From: Prochlorococcus sp. AG-409-N21
GTDB lineage: Bacteria; Cyanobacteriota; Cyanobacteriia; PCC-6307; Cyanobiaceae
DNA length: 33,513 nucleotides
Direction of reading: 5' to 3'
Assembly: GCA_003215415.1 (NCBI GenBank)
Contig: QCKK01000013.1
Coordinates: 1-33,513 of the forward strand
Part shown: positions 17,503 to 24,263 of the stretch, one piece after another
Layout: each line of letters begins with the position of its first letter
How positions within the stretch are numbered: the stretch's first letter is position 1
Position numbers and translations under genes: made by a program
Notes under the pieces: model-generated
What the model was told of the DNA's origin: nothing
Database searches by the model: none
Seen by the model: the letters and a program-made list of their open reading frames with translations, nothing else

Positions 17503-17712
17503 ATGAGTAAAGAAGAAAAGCTAACCTATTTCATGGATAATATCTCAGAAATATTTAGCAACAAGCAGAATGACATGGTCAAATTTGTAAGTGAAGTTAA
17601 AAACGACAAAAAGCTCAGGCAGTCATTCAAAGCCTGGCCAGATGATATAAAATTATTGATAGTTGATAGGCATATTAACATTGATTTAAATAAATTAGAT
17701 CAGAAGATCTAA
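17503..17712 (+). CDS. Small protein sharing a module with the 20381 gene (F..WPDxIK..IVD)
   Basis: This 69-aa, mostly helical protein aligns with the first ~65 residues of the 174-aa protein at 20381. Shared features are an opening EEKLTYF / EDKIAYF, then LRQSFKAWPDDIKLLIVD / IRKTFVNWPDEIKTKIVD, then IDLN / IELD. The layout (short acidic helix, helix with F..., then I...IVD...I.ID) is faintly like Nif11-type leader domains, but key family residues are missing, so I do not assign it. No second domain is present here, so this is the minimal form. Confidence 0.68.
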   Translation: MSKEEKLTYFMDNISEIFSNKQNDMVKFVSEVKNDKKLRQSFKAWPDDIKLLIVDRHINIDLNKLDQKI

Positions 17713-17789
17713 GAAAGTAAAGCTATAACAATACAAACTAGTATTCTTGTGGATTTGGTATAGTATTCAACTAATCATGGTTTTGCATC

Positions 17790-18074
17790 ATGGATATACC
17801 GGCTCAGGAGACCAGGGTTTGCGACACATGCAAACAAACCCTAATACTAAACTTATATAGATTAGATAGCAGATCATGTAGATATTGTGAAATGGGAATT
17901 GAAAATTCTTCTATACAAAATGCTGAATCAAAACAAAACCAAAAAAGCGAACAGTCTATTAATAATAGGCAATCTATATTATCTGACGAAATGGCAAATA
18001 ATTACACGAAACACAAAGTCAATGATATCGAGGTAGATAATGACTTCACTTCAGGAGAGGAAAGTAATATCTGA
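17790..18074 (+). CDS. Small zinc-ribbon-like protein
   Basis: This 94-aa protein has an N-terminal CDTC...CRYC arrangement (two CxxC pairs at about 11-14 and 30-33) typical of a zinc ribbon. After that comes a long polar, Asn/Gln/Ser-rich low-complexity tail (about 40-94) that is probably disordered. Related short zinc-ribbon proteins are common in picocyanobacteria, but I cannot name this one. It lies 77 bp after the 69-aa gene on the same strand. Confidence 0.6.
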   Translation: MDIPAQETRVCDTCKQTLILNLYRLDSRSCRYCEMGIENSSIQNAESKQNQKSEQSINNRQSILSDEMANNYTKHKVNDIEVDNDFTSGEESNI

Positions 18075-18099
18075 TCGAATTAATAAATAATGACTTTAA

Positions 18100-18462
18100 T
18101 TACATAGACGGCACGTTTGAGATTGACTTTCGAGCATGTTTTACAGCTAAGCTAGCCTCTATACTTGTAAATGCAGTTATAGCAAATAAAATAATTAATG
18201 AGAATTGGTCAACAGAAGCAGGGGCGGGATCATTTGGATCAATCGATGACTGCAACGTCATAGTAAGAATTAAAGCGCCAAATGAGCTCAGCCCAGTAAA
18301 CCAATACGCCTTCCATCTTCTTTGGTAAAGATATCCAGTTCCTACACCAGGAATAATATTGAGCAATACTGCGACCCAAATAGATGAAGAGGCAAGGATT
18401 TGTGACCTCGTTGGATTTCCCAAAGTTTGCCTTATCAATTTTCTACATTGGCAGTTTTTCAA
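18100..18462 (-). CDS. Membrane protein with IIPGVGTGYLYQRRWKAYW motif
   Basis: This 120-aa protein has about three hydrophobic segments (28-46, 55-70, 88-108). The motif LNIIPGVGTGYLYQRRWKAYWFTG resembles a TM2-like or glycine-rich hairpin seen in cyanobacterial hypothetical membrane proteins (P-G-x-G-x-x-Y), which often sit beside small-molecule or envelope functions. A shorter start inside the first 20 residues is possible. The stop is only 26 bp from the zinc-ribbon gene, with which it converges. Confidence 0.65.
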   Translation of the reverse strand: MKNCQCRKLIRQTLGNPTRSQILASSSIWVAVLLNIIPGVGTGYLYQRRWKAYWFTGLSSFGALILTMTLQSSIDPNDPAPASVDQFSLIILFAITAFTSIEASLAVKHARKSISNVPSM

Positions 18463-18610
18463 AGAGAAGTATAAAAATGTAGAAATTTGAAGGAATTATC
18501 GATAAAAGCCTTTATAAGGCCAATCCTTGCTTCCGGATCTGCATGACGATCGAAAGATCTAGACAACCATAGGATGAAGAAGCAAGAGGACTAGGTATTT
18601 TGACCGATAT

Positions 18611-18626
18611 CTGCTATATATAGCAG
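18611..18626. promoter_or_regulatory. 16-bp perfect palindrome upstream of hli
   Basis: CTGCTATATATAGCAG is self-complementary and ends 18 bp before the hli ATG. Directly after it, AGGCCT and CCTAGG are two further small palindromes. The TATATA centre could coincide with a -10 element, or the site could be an operator for a dimeric regulator. Symmetry and position are seen. The function is inference. Confidence 0.4.
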
Positions 18627-18644
18627 GCCTAGGTATATCTCCCT

Positions 18645-18812
18645 ATGAGCTCAAGCAAAGTAAAGCGGATCGAAACCACAAATGGACGAATAGCTATGGC
18701 AGCTATTTCCTTCGTGTTCCTGCAAGCAAGTATGCCAGTAGATATTTTCCATACCTTAAAAGGAATGGAAATCAATAATGTTTGGTGGCTTCTAGGTATA
18801 TATGCTGGTTAA
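18645..18812 (+). CDS. hli: High-light-inducible (Hli/HLIP) protein, short form
   Basis: This 55-aa protein carries the chlorophyll-binding helix core IETTNGRIAMAAISFVFLQ, matching the Hli/LHC signature E-x-x-N-G-R-x-A-M at residues 10-18. The conserved Glu, Asn and Arg are the pigment-ligand and salt-bridge residues of that family. A short variable C-terminal region follows, ending WWLLGIYAG. Hli proteins sit in thylakoids, bind chlorophyll and carotenoid, and protect photosystems during light or nutrient stress. They are numerous in Prochlorococcus islands. The ATG at 18645 gives the usual short N-terminus. No strong ribosome-binding site is visible. Confidence 0.82.
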   Translation: MSSSKVKRIETTNGRIAMAAISFVFLQASMPVDIFHTLKGMEINNVWWLLGIYAG

Positions 18813-18845
18813 TTAGATCTAGAAAAATCAGCATTTAGGCTATAT

Positions 18846-19931
18846 CTAGGCGTTTAAAAATGCTTCATGCCAATCTTTAGCAATATTTACTGGCAGATAT
18901 GGCTCCAAAATTTCCTTTCTACTCGTAATTAATTTTTCCTTTACTTGATTATAATTTTGAATTAAGGATCCGATCGCCTGAACTGGATTAGTAGAAATCT
19001 GAATATTACTAGCTAAATTTGAATAAGAAGGAACAGGAGAAGTTATAGGCAAAAGGCCAAGTGACAATGAAAGGGTAACCCTATTAGTAGAGGCATATTT
19101 ATTATATGATGGAATAAATGCTATATTGCAAGTTGACATTAAGTCTATTAATTGTGGCTGACTCTTCCAGCAAATAAGCTTAAATCTAGAAGCAAATTCT
19201 GGAGGAATTACTTGAGAGAGACGAGCTAAGTATTGTTTTTCAAATACCAGATGGAATTCAATAGATGTTGGCAAGTCAGCAAATGACATGCAGATTTTAT
19301 TAAGAAAAGAACTAAAGGCTGAATAGGAATGTCCTCCCCCAAAACATATTATTTTCAATTTGGACTGAGGATTGATTTCTCTTGGGATTAAGAACTGAGT
19401 TACTTCTAGTGGATCATCAATGTAAAATACCTTTTTTCCTAATCTAAGAGCAGTCTTTACGTAATTACTTTCATACATATATAAGCTAGGAACTACGATT
19501 GCATTGACATATTTGATTAATTTGTTGTATATATCAAATCTAGGATCTGTTGAAATTATTTCATTTGTATAGTCTAATATAATTTTACAACCTGCTTTAA
19601 CAAAGACTTCTAGAACTCGTATAACTTTATCTGAGAAGGCAGATAATTGTCTATCTATTGCAGAAATCTTAGGTATTAATATATGGGTATAATTTCTACC
19701 ATTAAGTAATTCTAACTTAGAACCAATTCCCAAACAAAATACATCGATCGTATAATTTTTATTTTCTGATAAATAATTAAGAGGAAGATCCTCTCTTAGC
19801 CTTTTAGAAGCTCTTATAGATGTAATCAATTTATCGGTAGGCTTCAAGTAGCTATTTAGGTCTCCATTGGAATATCCGAAGTGATCATAGGAATCTACAT
19901 CAATAATTGTAAGAAGTAAGACTCTATGCAT
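18846..19931 (-). CDS. Glycosyltransferase-like protein (GT-B fold suspected)
   Basis: This 361-aa soluble protein has a GT-B-like layout. The N-terminal half has Rossmann-type alternation, with VNAIVVPSLYMYESNY as the usual end of the acceptor domain. The C-terminal half contains KLKIICFGGGHSYSAF (a typical inter-domain linker strand), then FKLICWKSQPQLIDLMSTCNIAFIPS, i.e. the glycosyltransferase pattern of a strand, helix and D-x-x-x-x-P-S element, and LSLGLLPITSP. The clear E-x7-E motif of GT4 is not evident, so the activity is uncertain. The gene is isolated in a region of small orphans, convergent with hli, and looks like acquired cargo for envelope glycosylation. Confidence 0.62.
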   Translation of the reverse strand: MHRVLLLTIIDVDSYDHFGYSNGDLNSYLKPTDKLITSIRASKRLREDLPLNYLSENKNYTIDVFCLGIGSKLELLNGRNYTHILIPKISAIDRQLSAFSDKVIRVLEVFVKAGCKIILDYTNEIISTDPRFDIYNKLIKYVNAIVVPSLYMYESNYVKTALRLGKKVFYIDDPLEVTQFLIPREINPQSKLKIICFGGGHSYSAFSSFLNKICMSFADLPTSIEFHLVFEKQYLARLSQVIPPEFASRFKLICWKSQPQLIDLMSTCNIAFIPSYNKYASTNRVTLSLSLGLLPITSPVPSYSNLASNIQISTNPVQAIGSLIQNYNQVKEKLITSRKEILEPYLPVNIAKDWHEAFLNA

Positions 19932-20009
19932 TAAAAGAAGAAACTCAAAAATACAGGGGATAGTAAATTAGCATTGACATGTAAATATGGTTGAATTAGT
20001 AAAAAGCGT

Positions 20010-20216
20010 CTATTTTATAATAATATCAAATCCAATCCTACTAGTGGAGGTAAGTATCTCCTTACGGAAAATACCTTCACGAAAAAATGATATAAGAGTT
20101 GTAAGTGCCTCTATTGACAAGACAAATAGCACCAAGTAAGCAAAAATTGTCTTATCTACAAGAGTATTTGCGTTGGGGTATCCCACAATAGTTGCCTTAA
20201 AGTCTCTATAGCCCAT
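20010..20216 (-). CDS. Small membrane protein, uncertain
   Basis: This 68-aa frame has one hydrophobic helix (about 22-46, KTIFAYLVLFVLSIEALTTL) flanked by polar ends. It has a proper ATG and reads towards the glycosyltransferase. No family is recognised. Composition is consistent with a real small membrane protein, but an AT-rich chance frame of this length is also possible. Confidence 0.45.
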   Translation of the reverse strand: MGYRDFKATIVGYPNANTLVDKTIFAYLVLFVLSIEALTTLISFFREGIFRKEILTSTSRIGFDIIIK

Positions 20217-20380
20217 AGGCTAGTTTGCATTACCAATCTAGTCTATGGCGTTCACAGGTCCCAAAATCAACAAAGATTCAGTCTTAAAACCTAATAAATT
20301 AAATATTCTCATTCCACCTCTTGAAAACTCTTGATAAGTAAGATAATTAGGCGATAATACTAATATCAAATATGCTGCTC

Positions 20381-20896
20381 ATGAAACCAGAGGATAAGAT
20401 AGCCTATTTTGATGAGAATCTTGAAACAATACTCTTTAATGATGCCATTGGATTTAAAAGTCTCCTAAAGGACTTTATTACAAATGAAAGCATACGAAAG
20501 ACATTTGTTAACTGGCCCGACGAAATAAAAACAAAAATTGTAGATTATTACTTCATTGAACTCGATGAAAATAATTATAGTGACATAGGCATGCAGTCAT
20601 GGGATGAATTTTACGAGATGTATGACGGTAAATTTGATGAAGACCATATGTTGCATCTAACGTTAGACGCTAAATTTCAATTAGAAATTGAAGACCTTGG
20701 CTATACCAAGCAAAACACACATGATGATTGGCATAAACCATTAGCGGGTGAGTATAAAAAAGATAATAATGGAAATTTAGTCATAATTCATAGCTGTCCA
20801 GATAGAGAAATCTTTGAAGTAAAGGCATCTCAATACCTAGAAGAAATTGGAATCAAGCAAGATTGGGTAATTGAAGCTACATTCTCAGTAATGTAA
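20381..20896 (+). CDS. Two-part protein with WPDxIK module and C-terminal domain
   Basis: I use the ATG at 20381 (171 aa, MKPEDKIAYFDENLETILF). An upstream ATG at 20372 adds three residues. Residues 1-65 repeat the module of the 69-aa protein at 17503 (EDKIAYF, IRKTFVNWPDEIKTKIVD, IELD). The remaining ~105 residues are acidic with YEMYDGKFDEDHMLHLTLDAKF and NNGNLVIIHSCPDREIFEVKAS, which I do not recognise. It looks like a module that exists alone at 17503 and fused here to a longer domain. The likely location is cytoplasmic and the function is unknown. Confidence 0.72.
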   Translation: MKPEDKIAYFDENLETILFNDAIGFKSLLKDFITNESIRKTFVNWPDEIKTKIVDYYFIELDENNYSDIGMQSWDEFYEMYDGKFDEDHMLHLTLDAKFQLEIEDLGYTKQNTHDDWHKPLAGEYKKDNNGNLVIIHSCPDREIFEVKASQYLEEIGIKQDWVIEATFSVM

Positions 20897-21048
20897 AGTT
20901 CATAAAGAAAATTCAATGAAGCGATTATCTGCCAGACTAATTCTTGAAATTTATTAGACACAAATTTAGATTTTCATTAACGCCAATTGTTCACTAGACT
21001 TGTTTAAAGTAAAATAAGTAAAATACCACCATATTTAGAGAATTTCAG

Positions 21049-21417
21049 TTGGATTCAAACCTGATCAAGAAGAAAGATCAATCGCGCAAAGCCAGCTCTT
21101 TACCAGACCTTCCATGGTGGGTTGAGCTTCTTTTCGTCCAAATTGGTCTCCCTGATTCTTGGTTAAGAAATCTTCTTAAGACAAAGAAGACAACCAAAAG
21201 AATAATTCTTGATAATAAATACTCGCTTGCCTATGCAATTTTAGCCTTTGGTATTGTTACCTACACTTATCCAATCATTAAACAAGCTGAACTAAATAAT
21301 AGCTGCATAAATAATTCATCAGATTATGTAAGAGCTCAAATTAAAAATAGTGAAATAATAGATAAAAAGCTTCTGCTAGCAATATCTACAAGATTTTGTA
21401 ATGGGGGAGATATATAA
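21049..21417 (+). CDS. Conserved-looking picocyanobacterial membrane-associated protein
   Basis: This 122-aa protein starts with TTG and no better start exists upstream. The segment SLPDLPWWVELLFVQIGLPDSWLRNLLK is an unusual tryptophan-rich stretch that I associate with hypothetical proteins of marine picocyanobacteria. A hydrophobic helix follows (about 57-77, SLAYAILAFGIVTYTYPII), then a polar domain with two Cys residues (CINNSS and FCNGG). One membrane segment is predicted. The function is unknown. Confidence 0.7.
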   Translation: MDSNLIKKKDQSRKASSLPDLPWWVELLFVQIGLPDSWLRNLLKTKKTTKRIILDNKYSLAYAILAFGIVTYTYPIIKQAELNNSCINNSSDYVRAQIKNSEIIDKKLLLAISTRFCNGGDI

Positions 21418-21592
21418 ATTCTACGAATAAATATCTAATCTATTAATATCATCGAAGTCATATAAATAAGTAATTTCTTCTAAGTATATTCCTTCTAGGT
21501 TTAATCACTTAGGCACTTTATCTCTTGTAACCAATATGGATTTATCAATTAAATTCGTAGTAAAGATATAAAACCATCAAGGAGGAAGCCAA

Positions 21593-21757
21593 GTGACAAA
21601 AGTTGACGAAGACTATCAAATTAAACGTAATGCCGATACTTTTGACAATTATTTTGAATGTATAACCTCTTGTAGTTGGATTGGAGGAGAGGATATTGAG
21701 TGTGTTACTAGATGCATAAGTATGCACATACACGATGACAACGAAAATGGCCAGTAA
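21593..21757 (+). CDS. 54-aa four-cysteine protein with strong ribosome-binding site
   Basis: This gene starts with GTG at 21593, preceded by AAGGAGGAAGCC at 21579-21590, which is close to a perfect Shine-Dalgarno match with normal spacing. It encodes an acidic 54-aa protein ending HDDNENGQ, with a pair of CxxxC motifs: FECITSCSWIG and IECVTRCISMHI. The CxxxC ... CxxxC arrangement on two predicted helices resembles metal-binding or disulphide-linked helical hairpins (CHCH-like). Its 3' end overlaps the next gene, so the two are translationally coupled. No named family is recognised. Confidence 0.7.
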   Translation: MTKVDEDYQIKRNADTFDNYFECITSCSWIGGEDIECVTRCISMHIHDDNENGQ

Positions 21758-22016
21758 ACTTCTTTATGTAAGTAAAAAGGGGGGAACCATCTCTAGATTC
21801 AAAGGAGATTCTAGTTATTTATTTAGAGTTTACTCGGATCACCTTTCTATCTATTGTCATGATATAGCTTCAGCCAAAGCCCAATTAGATAGATTAGAAA
21901 GGTTAAAGATAAGATCATGTAAAATAAGTGTTATAGCCATGGAAAATGAAAGAAAAGCACTACGAAAACTAGTTGAATCAGCAGCTGCTCCTTTTATCAC
22001 CAAAATGCTTGCCTAG
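21735..22016 (+). CDS. Small protein coupled to the four-cysteine gene
   Basis: The frame opens with ATG at 21735 (93 aa). An alternative ATG at 21747 (MASKLLYVSKKGG, 89 aa) looks as good. Either start lies inside the end of the 54-aa gene (overlap 23 or 11 bp), a typical termination-reinitiation arrangement. The protein is basic with LLYVSKKGGTISRFKGDSSYLFRVY and SAKAQLDRLERLKIRSCKISVIAMENERKALRKLVES. The second half is a likely helix pair. The beginning could be a beta-rich domain. Nothing in it names a family. Confidence 0.7.
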   Translation: MTTKMASKLLYVSKKGGTISRFKGDSSYLFRVYSDHLSIYCHDIASAKAQLDRLERLKIRSCKISVIAMENERKALRKLVESAAAPFITKMLA

Positions 22017-22078
22017 TTTTGATAATAAGTGCTTATCCTCATAGACATAATTATCTAATGCTATTAAGAATAAGAAAG

Positions 22079-22130
22079 AGCCTATTTACTTTCATTTCTA
22101 CTTATAGGCTAACAAGCCAATTAACGGCTC
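22079..22130 (+). promoter_or_regulatory. Leader with alternative hairpins before the 47-aa gene
   Basis: AGCCTAT (22079-22085) can pair with ATAGGCT (22104-22110). The GGCT of that arm can instead pair with AGCC at 22115-22118 (AACA loop), and AGCC at 22115-22118 can pair with GGCT at 22126-22129. Three mutually exclusive pairings in 52 nt, shortly upstream of a strong ribosome-binding site, look like an attenuator or switch, but this is read by eye only. ATCCGGAT at 22143-22150 adds an 8-bp palindrome next to the ribosome-binding site. Confidence 0.35.
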
Positions 22131-22163
22131 AATTTGTAATTCATCCGGATTAAGGAGGGCATT

Positions 22164-22307
22164 ATGAACTCACAAGAAAGCCTCTTCCAGATTCAGGCTC
22201 TAATTCCATCAGCAATAGGCGGTACGCTTGGGTTACTAGCTCTTTACGGAATTAGAGAGTTATTTAAAGAAACCGCAAGTGCCTTTAAAAAGCAGGTTCG
22301 TATCTAG
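22164..22307 (+). CDS. 47-aa single-helix membrane protein
   Basis: The ATG at 22164 follows a strong Shine-Dalgarno sequence (TAAGGAGGG, 22151-22159). The protein has one hydrophobic helix (about 12-30: ALIPSAIGGTLGLLALYGI) and a basic tail RELFKETASAFKKQVRI, so it is a small inner- or thylakoid-membrane protein with a cytoplasmic amphipathic tail. It resembles photosystem small subunits in size, but I do not recognise it. The structured leader above suggests regulation at the RNA level. Confidence 0.68.
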   Translation: MNSQESLFQIQALIPSAIGGTLGLLALYGIRELFKETASAFKKQVRI

Positions 22308-22310
22308 GTA

Positions 22311-22529
22311 GTGCATACATCATACAAATCGAACCCCCCTCCAAACCATCTCTCACTGAGGTTAGGAATGTATTCAACTGTTCCCAAAAACAATAACCTT
22401 TCCTGTCAATGGCCGAGGAACCAACAATCTATTGAGGCTCTCCTAGGGCTAGTATGGAAAAAAGGCAGGAACAATAGCCCCGATTGGATGGTACAAGAAC
22501 TAAAAAACACCAGCTCTTCTCATAGCTAA
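22311..22529 (+). CDS. Uncertain small frame behind the 47-aa gene
   Basis: This 72-aa frame opens with GTG 4 bp after the 47-aa gene. It is rich in Asn, Ser and Pro, with YKSNPPPNHLSLRLGMYS and NQQSIEALLGLVWKKGRNNS, and has no family hint. It could be a second gene of the same transcript, but the composition is not convincing. An internal ATG at 22368 would give about 53 aa. Confidence 0.25.
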   Translation: MHTSYKSNPPPNHLSLRLGMYSTVPKNNNLSCQWPRNQQSIEALLGLVWKKGRNNSPDWMVQELKNTSSSHS

Positions 22530-22585
22530 TAGACTTATAGAAAATTTATAGCCAATTAATTTCTCAATCAACCCATTTTCAAAGC

Positions 22586-22723
22586 TTATAAGGCTTTATC
22601 AGATTTGATTTTAGTCTGATCATCTTCTAGCACCATTACAACAGCCTCTGCTAGCTGATTATTCCCTTTCTCTTTCCACCCGAGCATTGCAGCTTGAAGC
22701 CGAAGCTTTGTTTCATGGTCCAT
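22586..22723 (-). CDS. 45-aa helical protein, unknown function
   Basis: This short gene has an ATG at 22723 and a clean helical, highly charged sequence beginning MDHETKLRLQAAMLGWKEKG, followed by NNQLAEAVVMVLEDD. The composition (long amphipathic helices, acidic end) is much better than chance. It resembles short hypothetical proteins of picocyanobacteria but I cannot name a family. It lies between the 22311 frame and the DUF3104 gene, on the same strand as the latter and downstream of it, so the two may be co-transcribed. Confidence 0.55.
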   Translation of the reverse strand: MDHETKLRLQAAMLGWKEKGNNQLAEAVVMVLEDDQTKIKSDKAL

Positions 22724-22811
22724 TTATGTATGAGCAGATTTTGCTATCTTGGTTTATCCCGATAAAAACATTGTTAGATAAAATAGCGATAAGCACTTTT
22801 ACCTGTTCTTT

Positions 22812-23072
22812 CTACTCAGCATTTTTCTTTAATAAGTGAGTTACAAGATCAGCGTTAACCCATGAGATCACATTGGTATCAATATTTATCACCTGAAAAA
22901 TACTGTTTTGATCAGAATCTCTTGCTCCACCTTGAATGCAAATCACCTTTCCTACCCACCAGTCAGAAGGATCTTGATGTACTGATGCGTACTGACCTCT
23001 GACTACAACAAAATCTCCTGTACCGAAGTTCAAAAATTCAGGACAATTAGAGCCCGAAGTGCGAGGCAACAA
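22812..23072 (-). CDS. DUF3104 protein
   Basis: This 86-aa protein matches the DUF3104 family of marine picocyanobacteria. It has FLNFGTGDFVVVRGQYASV, then DPSDWWVGKVICIQGGAR, then SIFQVINIDTNVISWVNADLVTHLL. The pattern of short strands and GDFVvV...WW.G.Vi suggests an SH3-like barrel. Its function is unknown. It is a single-copy or multi-copy small gene typical of accessory regions. An upstream region of about 500 bp without clear genes separates it from the 23587 gene. Confidence 0.88.
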   Translation of the reverse strand: MLPRTSGSNCPEFLNFGTGDFVVVRGQYASVHQDPSDWWVGKVICIQGGARDSDQNSIFQVINIDTNVISWVNADLVTHLLKKNAE

Positions 23073-23138
23073 ATGTCATTAAAATCAGTAGTACCTATAT
23101 ACTATAGATCTTTATCTCGCTTCTAGGGATAACTAGCA

Positions 23139-23243
23139 ATGTCCTATAAAGCTCAATTGCAAGTAAGGGTAGATGAAGACAACACGCAAAGAATCTGCAA
23201 TGGCCCGCATGTAGGCAGTATTTATATGGAAAAACAAAAGTAA
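23139..23243 (+). CDS. Possible 34-aa peptide gene
   Basis: ATG at 23139 opens a 34-aa frame (MSYKAQLQVRVDEDNTQRIC, then NGPHVGSIYMEKQK). The strand-like and charged composition is plausible for a real short peptide, but there is no visible ribosome-binding site and no family. It could be chance. Confidence 0.25.
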   Translation: MSYKAQLQVRVDEDNTQRICNGPHVGSIYMEKQK

Positions 23244-23586
23244 GAAAAATCACATGATAGGAAATCAAAATAGTTGTTAGGTAACGAAGACAAAGGCATA
23301 TGAAAGGAATTGAGTTTCAAATCAATTGACAATAAGCAAGCAAATAAAAGCTATCAAAAGGACTAAGAAATAGGAACCTGCCTTGGTAAGAAGGCTTATA
23401 CGTATAAATAGTTTGTGTCTAAATCCATAAATCCAAAACAAAAAAAAAGCTGGGAGTCAAGAAATCAATAAAAAAAGGTTGAAGATATAAGAAAAAGCAT
23501 CAAAAAAAATTGATTCTCTTTACTTTGCTTCTCTCCCTGAATAAGCTCGAAAGTGAATTTAAATTTATAGCAGAGTCATCCAACAC
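23244..23586. other. Gap between small genes: A-tracts and a short inverted repeat
   Basis: No conventional gene is seen. The stretch has several A-runs of 7 to 9 bases and an inverted repeat ATCAA-(A6)-TTGAT at 23499-23514. On the minus strand a TTG-initiated 39-aa hydrophobic frame occurs (23322-23441, listed separately). The promoter of the 23587 gene should lie near the end. Confidence 0.5.
23322..23441 (-). CDS. Possible 39-aa membrane peptide (TTG start)
   Basis: This frame reads MFWIYGFRHKLFIRISLLTK, then AGSYFLVLLIAFICLLIVN. It has a basic juxtamembrane stretch and one clean hydrophobic helix ending at the C-terminus. The TTG start has no obvious ribosome-binding site and an A-tract (T-tract on this strand) lies just before it. 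The amphipathic-basic plus helix layout is suggestive, but AT-rich DNA often gives hydrophobic frames, so it is a weak call. Confidence 0.25.
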   Translation of the reverse strand: MFWIYGFRHKLFIRISLLTKAGSYFLVLLIAFICLLIVN

Positions 23587-23892
23587 ATGGATTCCGCAAA
23601 ACCTGATCCATTCGATGGCAACGAAACAGGTGACACACCTGACTCAATAGACCGAGCCATATCAGACGGTATAGATCTCAGTGGATCTCCTCTGCCCAAA
23701 GAGATGGTCATCTTCTACCAGGAAGTAATGGAGAAGGAGGCGGCTCGCATATGTCGTGTACGAGTGGCCATGCGAAAAAAGGTTATAAGTACTGGGGTAA
23801 GGCACTACGATCGTGAAACTCTTAATCAACGATTAGTTGATGCTGGTTGGGAAGGGCTCAAAGCCGCCGAAATTGCCTACTACTACAGCTAA
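23587..23892 (+). CDS. Conserved-looking small protein with PKEMVIFYQEVMEKEAARICR motif
   Basis: This 101-aa protein has an acidic N-terminus (about 1-35), a helix with EMVIFYQEVMEKEAARICRVRVAMRKKV, and a C-terminal helix-like ETLNQRLVDAGWEGLKAAEIAYYYS. The GC content is somewhat higher than in its neighbours. I do not recognise a named family, but the strong amphipathic helices suggest a real helical domain. Confidence 0.65.
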   Translation: MDSAKPDPFDGNETGDTPDSIDRAISDGIDLSGSPLPKEMVIFYQEVMEKEAARICRVRVAMRKKVISTGVRHYDRETLNQRLVDAGWEGLKAAEIAYYYS

Positions 23893-24263
23893 AACACACC
23901 AAAACAAATACCCAAGTTAAGTTAGTTAAACTTAGATTCGCCCAAGCTGAGACTCATTTGTGGTTAACCATCGTGGTTAAGAAGCTGCTATTAGCTTGCA
24001 TAAACTTAAATTGAAAGGTATTAATGAACAGAAATAATGAATAATTTCCACGAAAATACCTTTGAAACCTGAGGATATCCTTTTAAGGATGGCGATAAAA
24101 GAACCAGTAACTCTGGATTAAAGAATTACGCTTAAAAGTACTCCTCACATAGCTGAGAAATCAAAGGATGCATTGAAAAAATAATCTCCACAGAGACTGG
24201 AATGAGAAGCAGCCAAAAATAAGTATTAGTATCTATCGCTTTTTCTAAAATAAAGTGTTTTGA
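23893..24263. other. 371-bp gap with a repeated TGGTTAA motif
   Basis: I see no plausible gene on either strand. One minus-strand hydrophobic frame lacks a start. TGGTTAACCA (23961-23970) is a perfect palindrome, and TGGTTAA recurs at 23974-23980. ATCCTT-TT-AAGGAT and CCAG-TAACT-CTGG are small potential hairpins further on. The promoter of the helix-turn-helix gene at 24264 should be near the right end. Confidence 0.5.

Noticed and set aside
24140-24149. ACTCCTCACA, resembling the ultraconserved motif of the cyanobacterial sRNA Yfr1
   Set aside because: Lacks the flanking stems and the terminal hairpin with U-tract, and the last bases of the motif differ. Chance match is likely.
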